Origin: Phycomyces blakesleeanus NRRL 1555(-)
Taxonomy: Eukaryota; Mucoromycota; Mucoromycetes; Mucorales; Phycomycetaceae
Reading direction: 5' to 3'
Assembly (NCBI RefSeq): GCF_001638985.1
Contig: NW_017265143.1
Location: 1,252,259 to 1,316,258, forward strand
DNA: 64,000 nucleotides
Shown: one piece after another, positions 22,938 through 34,794 of the stretch
How the letters are laid out: every line of letters starts with the position of its first letter
Numbering within the stretch: position 1 is the stretch's first letter
Program-made: the position numbers and the translations under genes
Notes under the pieces: generated by a model
Databases searched by the model: none
Seen by the model: the letters and a program-made list of their open reading frames with translations, nothing else
Told to the model about the DNA's origin: nothing

Positions 22938-25823
22938 GCTAATCGTAAATACTTTTCTGCAAGTCACGCAGATTCAGCCAATAGTATCTTGTATTTCTTC
23001 AAAAAAAAGAGCACAATATTTGAGAAAAAAGGAAAAAACATAGGGGGGGGGGATATTTTGTGCTGAAAATACCAAAAGTACCTTACTTTTTTAATTATTT
23101 TTAAGTACAAACTAAATTTTTATTTTTTATGTCTAGTGAATAATTTTCACAAGGCAATTTTTATACATTTGATTTTATAGTTTATATAAGTCTTTTATAT
23201 TAAAGAAGAGAGTAGAAATTTGATGTTTATTGAGAAAAAAATAAATTGAAAGAGAAGTCTTATAATCTATGACTTTAGGTCTGCTTTCGCAACCCATTAG
23301 TTGAGTTAACAACAGAGTTTACCTTCTTCATAAGGTCCAACAAGACTTCTTTTTGCTCAAAGGTTTTGGAAGAGGTATACACCTGCTTCCAAATTCTCTC
23401 CAAACTTTTATTCATAAGCAGAAGATTTGCTTTCTGCTCATCTTCGCTCATTTGGTTTTCCAACAAGGCAATATTATCTTCTGAAATAATATTGCCATTG
23501 TTTTCACTAAGACCAAACAACGCAGCTGAATCCAGTACGACATTTTGTCTTACTGTCACTGGCAGGTCAAAAACTCAAGAGACCAAGAAGATATGTTTGC
23601 ACAATCTAGCAGAGTCTGGGCAAGAGCAATCATGTAAGTGGGTTGTGAACTTGATAAAGTATACCAGTTCATAACCCTCTCCAAAAGATTTGCAAGAATA
23701 CATCTAAAATAACAATATTAATTATAAATTATACATTATATAAACAAATGTTTTATATAATATTATCTTGTATGCTTGCAATTCTTGCAGTTCAACTTCT
23801 TCAACCAGACCATTTGCTCTTTTGATAGCAATAACACTGGCCTTTCTCTTTCGTTCTGTGTCCGCCACACTAAGCCTGATGCTCTTAATATCAAAATAGG
23901 TCTCAAGAGTATCCTGACGGTAATCTCTCTCAGCTAACTGAGAAAGTATATATACAATCTTGTCAATTCTACAGTCACGAGACCGGCCTAAATAAAAGGA
24001 CTTTAGTTGGTTATGATAAGACTCTATCAAATTGTTTGTATGACATATAGTATCCTACAAAAATAATTATAAATTAGTTTTTATAACCAGACAAAAAAAC
24101 AATATTGAATATACCTGTCTCCATGTCTTAACCCAACTTTTTTTCTTTGGTTCCCATGTAACTTCCATATAAGACATTAAGACAGGAAACTGCATGCCAT
24201 AGTCTAATCTGAACTTTTGCCAATGAGCATTGTAGTCGGCTTCATTATTGCTATGTATTATCAAGTTCAATGCAGCACGAATGTTGGCCCGGACATTCTT
24301 GGTCTCAAGGTGGGAGTTGGGGATTGTCACCTAATAATATTACTAGTTAATATAGGTTCAATGTTTTAAGTAAAATACATTAATAAAATTACCTTCTTGA
24401 CATGACTTTCCCAAGCACGTTTGATATGCCAATGGCACAAAAGAATTTGAACTGAAGGTCCAAATGTATCCCGGATAGCCTTCTGCTCTATTGGGCTACA
24501 GTCAATCATGATCCGTTTGACCTTCAAGCTATTGGTGTCTTTCAACCAGTTCAACCATCTTGCAATGGTATAACTACATTTGATGCTGATAACAAAGAAA
24601 GCAACTGGAACTCCCTTGTTAGTTACAGGGCTGTATACGATCACAGACATCAAATAACAGTCCTTGCTGTCAAGGAAAGACTTGCAGGTTTTGTGGGTTG
24701 AGTCAAGATATCACTCCTCTGCATTTTCTAAAAACTAATGATAAAATAAATTAAAGTGATAAATAGTATATTCTTTTTGATATATATTTAAATATTTGAC
24801 TATATATATATGTAATACTTGTAGTTACCTTCTTCTGCCAAGGGGAGACCCAGCTTACAAGAAGAGGCCCAACAGAATTATATGTGTTAATCATAGTTTG
24901 GTAGCCCTTTTCTTGAAGGAAAGCAATCCATCTTTCAGTACCTATCTCATCTTTGTAGTGCTTTCTAGCACTGTTATTGATTCTAGCTACAATTGCATTA
25001 TGAACATCTTTATACTGTATCATCATTGCAGAAGGAATAGATGTCATTGACATAGAGTTCTCCATCTAATTAAAGACATTATAATTAAAAATATATAATA
25101 AAATCTTATTTTAACGTCACTATATATTAATAAAATACCTCTTCTAGTTTTACATCTTCTAGTCTTAGAAGTCCCTTAATGGCTTTCCAGTCAAGGTTTT
25201 TCTCAACGTGTTCATTGATCCAGATACGGGCTTCTTCAGAGAGCCGAGAGCAAGAGATATCAGAAAGCTCAAGAGGATTGTGGTTATTATGCCTCCAGTT
25301 GTAAACTACTGTTACTTTACTGCCATTAAAGAACTTAACAACTAAAGCAGCCAAGCATCCCACCTTGATGCTGTTACCCATGGTATTTCTACGCTTGACA
25401 ACAGGGAGCTCATCATTTTCAACTGCTTGCTTCTTTGAACTCTCTGCCTTTGTGCCAGAATGATCGCATTTAATATACTGAGTTACATTGATCAGATTGG
25501 GATCGATCAAAGCACCAACAGAAACGTTTCTCTTCAACTTGTTGCTGTTTTGAACGACCCAGTTGGCATGGCAAGCTGGGTTGTTTGTGAAACACAGCTG
25601 GTACTCTTCTTCAGCTTCAAAGACAAATTCTTCTGTCCCATTTTCATACGTAGGCATAAAATGGTAGATGGTTGAGATGCGAGGGTCAAAAGTGATATCA
25701 TTCATTATTATAGTATTGATAAACAAATCAGTAACAAAAACGCGTAAAAAATTCTACACAATAAAACAAATTCCATTTTTTTTGGAAGGATTTGTGACTT
25801 GCAGAAAAGTATTTACAATTAGC
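22938..25823 (-). mobile_element. Mutator-like element (MULE) with 30-bp TIRs
   Basis: The terminal inverted repeats at 22938-22967 and 25794-25823 (starting GCTAAT, ending TCTGCAAGTCAC) match over 30 bases with one mismatch and enclose 2886 bases. The interior holds one six-exon MULE transposase gene. The 9-base flanks (gtgaataac and atggccacc) do not match, so no TSD is visible. The left neighbour is the CACTA arm and the right neighbour a LINE fragment cut at the TIR. Confidence 0.85.
23275..25726 (-). pseudogene. MULE transposase, six exons, two nonsense codons
   Basis: The exon model, all GT-AG and phase 0, is 25726-25139, 25065-24829, 24734-24393, 24330-24115, 24054-23746 and 23703-23275, about 707 codons. 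The N-terminal part is of unknown fold. Exon 3 carries the MULE catalytic core: YLDSTHKTCKSF (first Asp), IMIDCSPIEQKAI (second Asp) and LLCHWHIKRAWE. Exon 6 has a SWIM-type zinc motif (DCSCPDSARLCKHIFLV) and an acidic coiled-coil-like tail. Two in-frame TGA codons lie just before YLDSTH (a Trp position, TGG to TGA) and just after the SWIM motif (Arg position, CGA to TGA). Otherwise it is intact. The start could be 25726 or 25705. Confidence 0.85.
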
Positions 25824-25829
25824 ATGGCC

Positions 25830-26751
25830 ACCAGTTGGTTTTTGTAGGAGTCTTTGTCCCTGGACTCTGCGGACTTAGACTTTATGCTTGGCCTGTTTGG
25901 CATCTATGCCCTTCTTGGCTTGCGTAGCATATGAAGTCTGGGTGGGTGTGGCAGTGCTACCTGTAGTGATATTACTGCTTTTTTTGTTGTTGTTGTTGCT
26001 GTTGTCAGTGATGGGGTTGCAGTTGGCGCATCAGATGCAATTGTTGCTGCTGTCATCATTCATCAGGGTTTTTGGAGCATGCTTAGATGCTATCAGCAAG
26101 TCTTTACCAGTGGGTGCAAAGGTTGCTCTGGTAGTGCTGGCGTCGTGCTTGGCAAGTAAGCTATTAAGCTTTTCCATTACTGACTGGTAGTCAGTGGCCA
26201 GTTTTTCCAACTTTCTGGTTAAGTCAGCAACGGTAGCCTTAAAGGTGGCGCGTTCCTGTTAATCTTCTGTGAGAGTCATAGCTTCGTCCCTGTTGTAGGT
26301 GAAGCCACCCTCAACCAAGTTTGCACAGTTCTTGTTGATCATGCTTCACGTGCTGACTGCTCTTTTCTGCTTCTGGATAGCAAAAGTCTGGACTTTATTT
26401 CTTTTTGCCAGGATTCGGGGTTCAGGTAGCAAGTTGGTCTCCAGGGATGTTGCAGGTGTCGATTTCTGTAGCAGTAAACTTAAAGATTGTGTACAATATG
26501 CTTTGTTCTTGGGCCCATGGCACGGTTTCTAAGCGTATTAAGGCCATTTGTATGTTGTTGAACAGGTTGTTCTGGTGTGTTAGTGAATGGTTTGTGATGG
26601 GAGGGTTATTTTCAGTTAATTCTGCGTTTGGCACCAACTTTGTGTGTCTGTATTCTTTATGCAAAAGAGATATTTGGTAATAAGGGTGGACAGGTGAGAG
26701 GTGAAAATATTTTTTATTGTGGGTTTGTCTAAGCCTTGCGCATTTTAGCAT
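25830..26751 (-). pseudogene. LINE ORF1 fragment, same family as 33418-34794
   Basis: Minus-strand reading starts MLKCARLRQTHNKKYF at 26751 and includes PNAELTENNPP and TIFKFTATE, which match the ORF1 at 33418. It then continues in broken frames through the Asn/Ala-rich middle to the GPSEYKF-equivalent region, where it is cut by the MULE TIR at 25823. It keeps about 40 N-terminal codons that the 33418 copy lacks. Multiple frameshifts and stops make it non-functional. Confidence 0.7.
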
Positions 26752-26916
26752 CGTGGCGACCCAAGAGAACTGCAGCAGAAGAAATAAGAGAAAAAACAGA
26801 AATATGACTGATAAAACTAGCTAAGAGGAAGAGAAAGAATAATACAGGTTAAAATAAGAGAGACAGAGAGGAGGGGAGAAGACAGGACAAGGAGAGAAGA
26901 CTATAAGCAAGCTTAT

Positions 26917-27950
26917 TTATCCTATAACCATGGCAGTAGCAGTGTCAATGGCACTGGCTTGGGGGCCAGATGGAAGGTTTTGATCTTCCAGATACTGCTC
27001 AAGGCAGACTAAAGGGAGGCGAATAGAGCTACTTTCCACTGTACAAAAGTGCCTCATGACACTTTTGTCCAGTGGGGCAGGGAGGCAAAGACAGAGAGCA
27101 AGAAGATGTTGGTGGTGTAGCTTGTATGCAAGCTGTTGGCAGTCCTGCACGGGTTTGTGGGCATGTGCCAGGTCAGCAATGATCTGATGGTCCAAGGGAT
27201 CAAAATCTGTCTTCATAGACACGCCAATGTCTGCGAAGAGCTGGGTAATCTTGTCCTTGAAGTCGTTATGCACAGAGGGAGAGAGTGCTGCATTCTGGGA
27301 ACGCAATATCCAAGACACAGGACTGTTGGATCTTGAATGTTTTCAAGAGCTTTCATACTTGGGAGTACTTGAGGTGGTGGTGGCAGGGCAGGTATACAAA
27401 TGCATATGCAGATGGTCCACTTTCAGGTTGCAGGGCATGGGTAGCTTGAGCAGTGGTGAGCTTGGTCTGGCTGGATCTCTTTCCTATTGCCTTCTTGGCA
27501 GCAGCCAAAAATGTGGTGGGTGAGGGTGTGGAGATGGTGACAGGACCATGGGCAGAGGTTTCAGCTAAGAAATTCTCAACAGGAGCAATCTCTGTAGGTG
27601 GGAGAGTGGTAGTAGTGAAGGTTGAAGCACCAGGTACTTGTACCTGAAGCTGTAGTTGGTTGTGTAGGAACTCTACATGCTCATTTGCAATGCAGAGCTC
27701 CTCAGTAAGAGTGCTGTTCTGTTCTTGAAGTGCAATTGAGTGTTCTACAATTATATCTATCTTGCTAAGCAGAGTTTTGTGCAGTTCTTCGTGTATGGCT
27801 GCGCATGCAAGTGCCTTGTCCAAAATGGCTTTTAGCTGAGCGTTTTTGGGGCTGCAAAACGTTTGGTCAGGTGACGATTTTGCCAGCCTAGACTGTCAAG
27901 AAGGAACTGTCTTGAAGATGTTTGTGTTGGTGGATTCTTTTGGACTCATG
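26917..27950 (-). pseudogene. Divergent LINE ORF1, second family
   Basis: Starts at ATG 27950 (MSPKESTNTNIFKTV), has an in-frame TGA 17 codons in, then a coiled-coil-like stretch (SIALQEQNSTLTEELCIANE). A Thr/Pro-rich linker leads to GPSAYAFVYLPCHHHLKYSQV, which parallels GPSEYKFVYLPAKRYVKYQ in the ORF1 at 33418. A frameshift near 27340 separates the C-terminal part, which aligns by eye with the other ORF1 (VMRHFC against VICHFS). It is a nucleic-acid-binding ORF1 of a related LINE by similarity only. The ORF2 is not present next to it; 26751-26916 separates the two fragments. Confidence 0.6.
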
Positions 27951-28268
27951 GCAACTTGATAAAACAGAGGTTACTTAGGTCAGCAAAGTTAATGGGACAG
28001 GGATGGGACTGGATGTGTGGTTGATTAGTTGTTTTTAAGTAATGGGGTTTTTTAAGCAAAAATTAGCTTATGCAAAAGAGTTAATGATAGTGGACAATAA
28101 TTAGGGTGAACAATAGGAATTTTTTAGAAAATTCGCTTCTTCTTTGAGTAAATGTATTTGTTAAAAAAATAAAACTCAGAAATTTGGAATTTTTTAAAAG
28201 GATCCACTTTTTTGTGGATTTTTTTTATAAAAAAAAGAATTTTTTTACCAAAAAAGAGATGATGAAGT
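27951..28268. other. LINE 5' leader sequence, non-coding
   Basis: Low-complexity T- and A-rich sequence. On the minus strand it contains AAATTCCTATTGTTCACCCT and CTCTTTTGCATAA, which also occur just upstream of the plus-strand LINE ORF1 at about 33360-33395. It is the shared 5' leader of the two LINE families, read outward on each side of the Ty3 insertion. Confidence 0.5.
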
Positions 28269-28526
28269 TGTCGTGACTGAGAGTCACAGATGCACTACTT
28301 GCAGTAGTACAGGACTACTACAAGAAGATATATACTAGTGCATAAAATACTCTCTCTCTTCATCATCCTGTCTGCATCAATATCTGTAGTCTTTTCATAT
28401 AAAATAACTTCATATTCTCGTCAATAAACATCATCTTTCACAAGCTCAACACTTCTTCCTCTTACTTCTTTTACTCCGTTTCCTAAAACGGATATTATCA
28501 CATCTTAAAGACTGCTGATCATTACA
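28269..28526 (+). repeat. 5' LTR of the Ty3/gypsy element
   Basis: Starts TGTCGTGACTGAGAGTCACA and ends GATCATTACA. It includes a near-palindromic start and AATAAACATCATC (possible poly(A) signal). By eye it differs from the 3' LTR at a dozen or so positions, so the insertion is not recent. Confidence 0.93.
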
Positions 28527-28604
28527 TGGTGGAGAAGCTACTTTTCTTCTGCCTCTGCTCTACCACCCCCCTCGTCTAAATATTTTCTTGTCTTTTCCAC
28601 CCCC

Positions 28605-31600
28605 ATGTCCACTGACAGCATTCACAACCCTTCTTGTTGGGTCAGCCAGGTTAACAGCCAGGATCCTCTTCTGGACTACTCAACCATTACGGTGCCCCCT
28701 CTCTCAGGCATCATGCCTCCAAGCATGTCTTCTGCAGACATGCTCACTGCCCTTTACTTGGCCTCTGCAGCTAAATCACTCTTGGTTCCCACCTACAAAC
28801 CTTCCATGTACATCAATTCGTGGTTGCACCAATACTGCACTGAGGCAACATTGGCTGGAGTTCCCACTGACCTCCTGGGCAAGTTTCTCTGCCATTACCT
28901 ACCACCCAACATTGCTGAGTGGATCTGCACCTTTGGTTGTCGTAACAACTGGGAGGAGCTCCATAACCTGCTAATCAGCACGTATGGTCTAGACCTGGAC
29001 ATTGAGAAGGCTCAACGACGTCAGACACTCCAGGCCACTACCCAGAGAAACCTATCCATCTGGCTGTTTCAAGTCAAATTTGCTACCTTGGTAAATGACA
29101 TGCCGAATTCTGGCTGCCTATCCAACCGCACCATCCTGAACATCTTCCTCAAAAACATCAAGCCACCCCTTTGTCAATTGATCGAACCCACACTGAACAG
29201 CATGGATGACTGGGAAACTGTCTATGAGAAGGCTGTAATGCACGAGGACTGCATTGGTGACTTGGCACCCCCACGCGCTCGCAACTTCCATTGCCAATTT
29301 GAGCCCATGGATTGTTCTGCCGCGATTGCCTCTCCTCAACGGCCCAAGCAACATAGTCTTAACGATGGAGTCCCATGTCTATGGGGACCAGACGGGAGAC
29401 CCATCTGTGGTTACTGCAAAGGGGCCCATTGGAACAAGGACTGCCCTGGGGTTTCTCACTCTGCTGCCATCACATATCAACCTGCTATAGTCAAAGAAGA
29501 GTCCCCTCTGGCTGCCGCCATCATGCCTGCTTGGTTGGTCACTACTGGCTCCTCTCAGCCCACAACGTCAGCAGGGCCTTCAGTACCATATGTCATACAG
29601 AACAAGGCTTTGTCTGTGCTTGTAGACACAGGATCCACCATCACTGCAATCCGTGCCTCTGCGTTGGAAGGCATAGTCACCAAGGTTGATTGTGATCAGT
29701 CCATTGTATTCAACACTGCTGCTGGAGCTATGGCACACTCTCATGGAACCGTCTCCCTTCCAGTCACTCTCCTTGGGCGCCCTCTGGAACTTACCTTCTA
29801 AGTGGTGGACCGACTGGCTCACGATATCATCTTGGGATACCCCGACTTGAAGCATCTGTCAGCAGTGATTGATACCTCTGCAGACAGTATCAAGTTCGAC
29901 ATGTATAATACCATTACCTGGCCTACCACACAAGCTCTATCAGCCATACAAGCAACTGGACACGTCTGCTTGCCAGCCATGTCCCACTGCTATCACATGG
30001 TCCAAGGCCCCATCAACAAGTTGGTGTACATAGAAACCAGCCCCGAGTTGTTCTCGTCCTGTCTCTGCTCCATTGCTGCTGGACTAGTCCAATTCGATTC
30101 ACAAGGCATGGTCACAGTTAAGGTTGCCAAACTAGGTACTTCAGAGGTCCAAGTTCAATCCGGTTGCCAGTTAGGCACTTCAGAGGATATGGAAAGTATT
30201 AATTTGACCTCTACTATAAAGGACAGTTATAACACTTCTTCTCTGCCTGCTCTTAGCCCTGTTCTGTTTATTATTACCAACCTTCCTATGGACAAGACCC
30301 TGCCTGAAGACCAGAAGACTGACATCATGAACTTGCTCAACAAGTTCTGCACCATGTTTGTGGCAAAGACTCACACTGTTACTACCCAAGTGCAACACCA
30401 TATCAACACAGGCCATCACTCACCAATCTCAGAGCCCCCACACAGGGCATCAGTGGTTGAGAACAACAAGATCGGTGCACTGATTGACGAGATGTTGCGC
30501 AATGGCATCATAGCCCCTTCACACTCGCCTTGGAGTCCCCCTGTTGTCATCGTCATGAAGAAGAATGGCTCACCCTGGTTCTGCGTGGACTACAGGCGCC
30601 TCAACAGCATTACTACGTGAGATGTGTACCCCCTATCTAGGATCGATGACACTCTACACTCCTTGGGGAACTTGGCAATATTCTCAATCTTAGATCTCAT
30701 GGCCTCGTACTGGCAGATCGAACTCAACAAGGAGTCATGGCCACAATCAGCTTTCATCTGCCGCAAGGGACTGTTCGAGTTTGTCTGCATGCCATATGGG
30801 CTCTCCAATGCTCCAGCAACCATGCAATGCCTGATGGATGCCATCCTTGCGGGCCTGAAGTGGCAGCTGTGTCTCATGTACTTGGACGATATCATTGACT
30901 TCTCTCCAACCTTTGCCCAGCATCTGCAAGACTTGGACACCATGTTCACCAGATTGCAGAAGGCTTTGCTAACTGTCAACCTGCGCAAGTGTCGTTTTGT
31001 GTGCACTGAGGTCAAGTACCTGGGATATCTGATTACACCGTCTGGCCTGAAAACCGACCCTGATAAAATCAAAGCGGTTGCATCCTTCCCAGTTCCTAGC
31101 AACGTCAATTCATTGCGCTCCTTCCTTGGCCTCTGTGAGTACTATCGGTGTTTCATACCCCAGTTCTCTCAACTCACTGCACCCCTTAACGCCATACTTG
31201 CCAAAGACGCCACCTGGGTTTGGTCCTCACATCATGCACAAGCCATAGACCTATTGCAGTCAGCCCTGCTCATAGCACTTGTCCTCCGATTCCTGGATTT
31301 CAGCCAACCCTTTGAGCTACATACAGATGGCACATATACAGCAGGGATTGGTGTCATACTTTCCCAATGCGAAGACCCATCCAAACAACCCCATGCTATC
31401 TCATTCGCCTCTCGTTCTCTGAGCCCAGCTGAACGAAACTATGGCGTAACAGAGATAGAGACCCTTGCCATTGTGTGGGGGATCAAGAAGTTCACACATT
31501 ATCTGACAGGAACGCAGTTCACTGTAGTAACAGACCATCAAGCATTACAATTTCCGCTCAAAACCTCAGACCTGCGTGGTCAGCTGGCTTGTTGGGCTCT

Positions 31601-32942
31601 CCTTTTGCAATCCCACTTGTTCAACATCGTATATCAACCAGGCAAGAACAACTTGGGACCAGATACACTCTCCCAATACCCTTCCATCAACACCATCGGC
31701 CTTGATGAGTTGGTCACGGCACAAGCCACCAACGTGGAATGTCAAGCCATACTCAGCAAACCAGTCTTAGCTGACACATTCACCATCTCTCTTGGTTTGT
31801 TGCTTCATGGTTCGCAACCAGTATTGCCCCAGTCTCTCCGCAAGGACGTCTTCACCCTTCTACACTGGATACCCATGGCTGAACACCTGGGCCTTTCAAA
31901 AACTTTACAAAGGTTCCAACATCTCTTCTGGTTTCCAGACCTTTGCAGCTGGGTCACGCAGAAGGTATTGACCTGTGGCGTTTGTCAAGAAACCAAGTCA
32001 CCTCGCCATACATTGGGTTACACTCAGTTGGTAGCCACTACACCTGCACAGGTCCCTTTTGATGACATTGCAGTAGACGCGTTTGGTCCACTACCACTCA
32101 GTATTTAAGAGCACCAATATATTCTGGTAGTTCAATGCCTCTTTTCTCAATACGTGGTCATGGCTCCCATTACAAACCTCCACGAGTCCACCGTAGTAGC
32201 TGTTCTAGCCTCCAGAGTCTTCTCAGAGCATGGAGTCCCCAGAGTCATACAGTCTGACAATGGTCAACCATTCTCCTCAGGGCTCCTCAAGACACTAGCG
32301 GCACAGTTGGATATCCAACAGAGGTTTGCGCCAGCATATCATCCACAATCCAATGGACTAGTCAAAAGGTTCATGTCAACTCTCTGCAACATGATTGTAG
32401 CCTTCCTGGACCAGGCGTCTGCTCATGCCACTTGGGACCACCACCTGGAACTCTTCCAGCTTGTGTACAATTCCTCTGTACACTCAGCTACGAGTTTCAC
32501 TCCGTTCTCCCTGGTCCATGGGCATGAACCTCGAACTCCAGTGTCTCCCGATAGTGAGCCCCTAGGCCAGACAATGAACAGTTTTGCCACAACCATGCAA
32601 GCAACCTTGGCCACAGCCATTGAGATTGTCCACCTTCAAAATATTCAGACACACGCGGCCAATGCCATACAGTTCAATAAGCTCTGTGAGGCCGTAGACT
32701 TCCATGTTGGACAAGAAGTCCTAGTATTTACCTGACAGCTCTCTCAACCTGGCCAGTCCAGAAAACTCTCTCGGGCATGGAAGGGTTCTTATGAAATCGA
32801 AGCCATCAGTCATGACCAATATTCTCTAAGACTCTCTCCTACAAGCAATCATCGCGCACTCAATCAAGTCTATGCTCAACAAATTAAGGCGTACCACAGA
32901 CCAGAAGTCCCTGTCTCGGCCATCGAGGACACCAGCCTCTAA
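28605..32942 (+). pseudogene. Ty3/gypsy gag-pol, one frame with four internal stops
   Basis: The whole polyprotein lies in one frame from ATG 28605 to TAA 32942 (1446 codons). Gag has a capsid-like helical region and a CGYCKGAHWNKDC zinc knuckle near 29410. Protease has LVDTGSTITAIR near 29620. RT has FCVDYRRLNSI, a YGLSNAPATMQ segment and the YLDD box near 30880. RNase H starts LHTDGTYTAGIGVIL. Integrase has a His/Cys zinc site (EHLGLSKTLQRF to LTCGVCQETK), IAVDAFGPLP, IQSDNGQPFSS and SNGLVKRF, where the catalytic Glu is Lys. Stops are TAA 29799, TGA 30618 (Arg site), TAA 32106 and TGA 32733. There are no frameshifts; damage is by substitution only. Confidence 0.95.
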
Positions 32943-32952
32943 ACCCCCCAGA

Positions 32953-33210
32953 TGTCGTGACTGAGAGTCACAGATGCACTACTTGCAGTAGTAAAGGTCT
33001 ACTGCAAGAAGGTACATAGGAGTGCATAAAATACTCTCTCTCTTCATCATTCTGTCTGCATCAATATCTGTAGTCTTTTCATATAAAATAGCTTCATATT
33101 CTCATCAATAAACATCATCTTTGACAAGCTCAACTCTTCTTCCTCTTACTTCTTCTACTCCGTTTTCTAAAATGGATATTATCATATCTTAAAGACCGCT
33201 GTCTATTACA
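32953..33210 (+). repeat. 3' LTR of the Ty3/gypsy element
   Basis: 258 bases from TGTCGTGACTGAGAGTCACA to GTCTATTACA, the same length as the 5' LTR. Confidence 0.93.
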
Positions 33211-33417
33211 AAGTTCAAGGCGTTGCATCTCATAATTTTTTTTCAAAAATTTGCTAAAGATAACCGCTTTTTACCACTTTTTCATTTTTTTTGACTTTTT
33301 TTTCTGCAATGTTATTGGATTAGAAGGAATTAAAAAAATTAAATTTTTTCAAGAAAAATTCCTATTGTCTACCCTTAAAACTCTCTTTTGCATAAAGAAT
33401 ACAGAAACATAAAGTTG

Positions 33418-34794
33418 ATGCCAAATGCTGAATTAACAGAAAATAATACCCTCATCCCAAACCATCTACCCACACATCAGAACAACCTGTCCAATGACAT
33501 ACCAACAGCCTCAATACGCTTAGAAACCATATCACGAGCCCAAGAACAAAGCGTGCCATACACGATCTTTAAGTTTGCTGCTACAGATCTCAAGACACCC
33601 ACCACACCCCCGGAGGCCAACTCACAACCCAAACCCCGAATCCTGGCTAAACGAAATAAAGCCCAGACTCTAGCACTTCAGAAGCAGAAAAGAGCAGTCA
33701 GCACGCGTAGCATAATCAACAAGAACCATGCGAACTTGATCGAAGGTGTTTTCATCTACAACAAGGACAAAGCAACGACCCTAGCGGCCAGTCAACAGGA
33801 ACGTGCTACCCTGGAGGCCATAATTGCAAACTTGACTGACAAGTTTGAAGAATTGGCAGCTAACTACCAATCCAAGCTGGAAAAGCTTGACGGGCTAATG
33901 GCTTTGCAAGCCGCTGGAGCTGCCAGAGCAGCCTTTGAGTCAACTGGTAAGGGCTCACTGATGGCATCAAAGCATGCCCCAAAAGCCTTGACGGTTGACA
34001 GCAACAGCAACATCTGCATCCGATGTGCTAACTGCAGCACCACCACCACCACCAACAGCAACAAAAACAACAACAGTAACAACAACAGTAACAACAACAA
34101 TACCAACAAAAAGAGCAACACACAAAACAAGACAGGCAGCAACGCAGTAGCTGGCCAAATGTCATATGCCACACAAGCAAAGAAGGGCATAGATGCTAAG
34201 CAGGCCAAGCAGAAAGTCCAAGTCCGCAGAGTCCAGGGACAACGACTCCTCCAAAAACCCACTGGCCCATCTGAGTACAAATTTGTCTACCTCCCAGCCA
34301 AAAGATACGTTAAGTACCAGGAAATGCGAAAGATCCTCAGTTCCTTCAAGATCTCCACTTCCCACATCCTTGACATCCAATTCCCAGGCAGAGGGACAGT
34401 GACCCTCCTCATAAATGGGGAGTTCCGTGAAGAACTCATTGCACTGCTTGGAAAAGCCAAGGTTGTCCCACTGGGGAACTTTGACCCAACCGCAGCAGAC
34501 GTGATCGCAGATACCAAGTTGAAGGAAAAGACCATCAAGGTTAGAGCAAAAAAAGCCCAGGACCTATTCGATGCACGCCTGGTCAAGGCAAGTCTCCGCA
34601 TGGCAACATACCTTGGTCACAGTGTCATCTGCCATTTCTCGTCCAAAAAGGCTGTGGTAAAGATCTCGCAGACTGCAGTCTCTGACTACCTGGAGGGCCG
34701 AAAAACCACCAGCACCACTGCCTTTGTAGCCCCAACCAACGACATGGACGGCATAGAATCCACCAAAACGCCAATCACCACAACCCATGAATAG
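33418..34794 (+). CDS. LINE ORF1 protein (nucleic-acid-binding, putative)
   Basis: 458 codons from ATG 33418 (MPNAELTENN); the frame is open further upstream without an ATG. Layout: a polar N-terminus; a Lys/Arg-rich stretch (KRNKAQTLALQKQKR); a coiled-coil-like segment with DKFEELAANYQSKLEKLDG; CIRCANC; a low-complexity Thr/Asn/Lys tract of about 35 residues near residues 210-245; a basic segment; then a compact domain starting GPSEYKFVYLPAKRYVKY. That domain is probably the RNA-binding core, since a divergent relative at 27.4 kb conserves it. It is the one LINE protein here still open over its length. The RRM-like or chaperone role is inferred from LINE ORF1 position, not from a recognised motif. 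Confidence 0.75.
   Translation: MPNAELTENNTLIPNHLPTHQNNLSNDIPTASIRLETISRAQEQSVPYTIFKFAATDLKTPTTPPEANSQPKPRILAKRNKAQTLALQKQKRAVSTRSIINKNHANLIEGVFIYNKDKATTLAASQQERATLEAIIANLTDKFEELAANYQSKLEKLDGLMALQAAGAARAAFESTGKGSLMASKHAPKALTVDSNSNICIRCANCSTTTTTNSNKNNNSNNNSNNNNTNKKSNTQNKTGSNAVAGQMSYATQAKKGIDAKQAKQKVQVRRVQGQRLLQKPTGPSEYKFVYLPAKRYVKYQEMRKILSSFKISTSHILDIQFPGRGTVTLLINGEFREELIALLGKAKVVPLGNFDPTAADVIADTKLKEKTIKVRAKKAQDLFDARLVKASLRMATYLGHSVICHFSSKKAVVKISQTAVSDYLEGRKTTSTTAFVAPTNDMDGIESTKTPITTTHE

Larger units (their letters stand above)
28269..33210 (+). mobile_element. Ty3/gypsy LTR retrotransposon, complete ends
   Basis: Two 258-base LTRs (28269-28526 and 32953-33210) bracket a single gag-pol reading frame. 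A 4-base TSD AAGT lies at 28265-28268 and 33211-33214. The sequence after the 5' LTR starts TGGTGGAGAAGC, the expected place for a primer-binding site. No clear polypurine tract precedes the 3' LTR. Domain order gag, protease, RT, RNase H, integrase identifies Ty3/gypsy. No chromodomain is evident. Confidence 0.95.

Noticed and set aside
22929..25832. 9-base TSD for the MULE
   Set aside because: The flanks gtgaataac and atggccacc share no useful identity.
33967..34158. Minus-strand ORF with Val/Leu runs
   Set aside because: Antisense of the Asn/Thr repeat of LINE ORF1.
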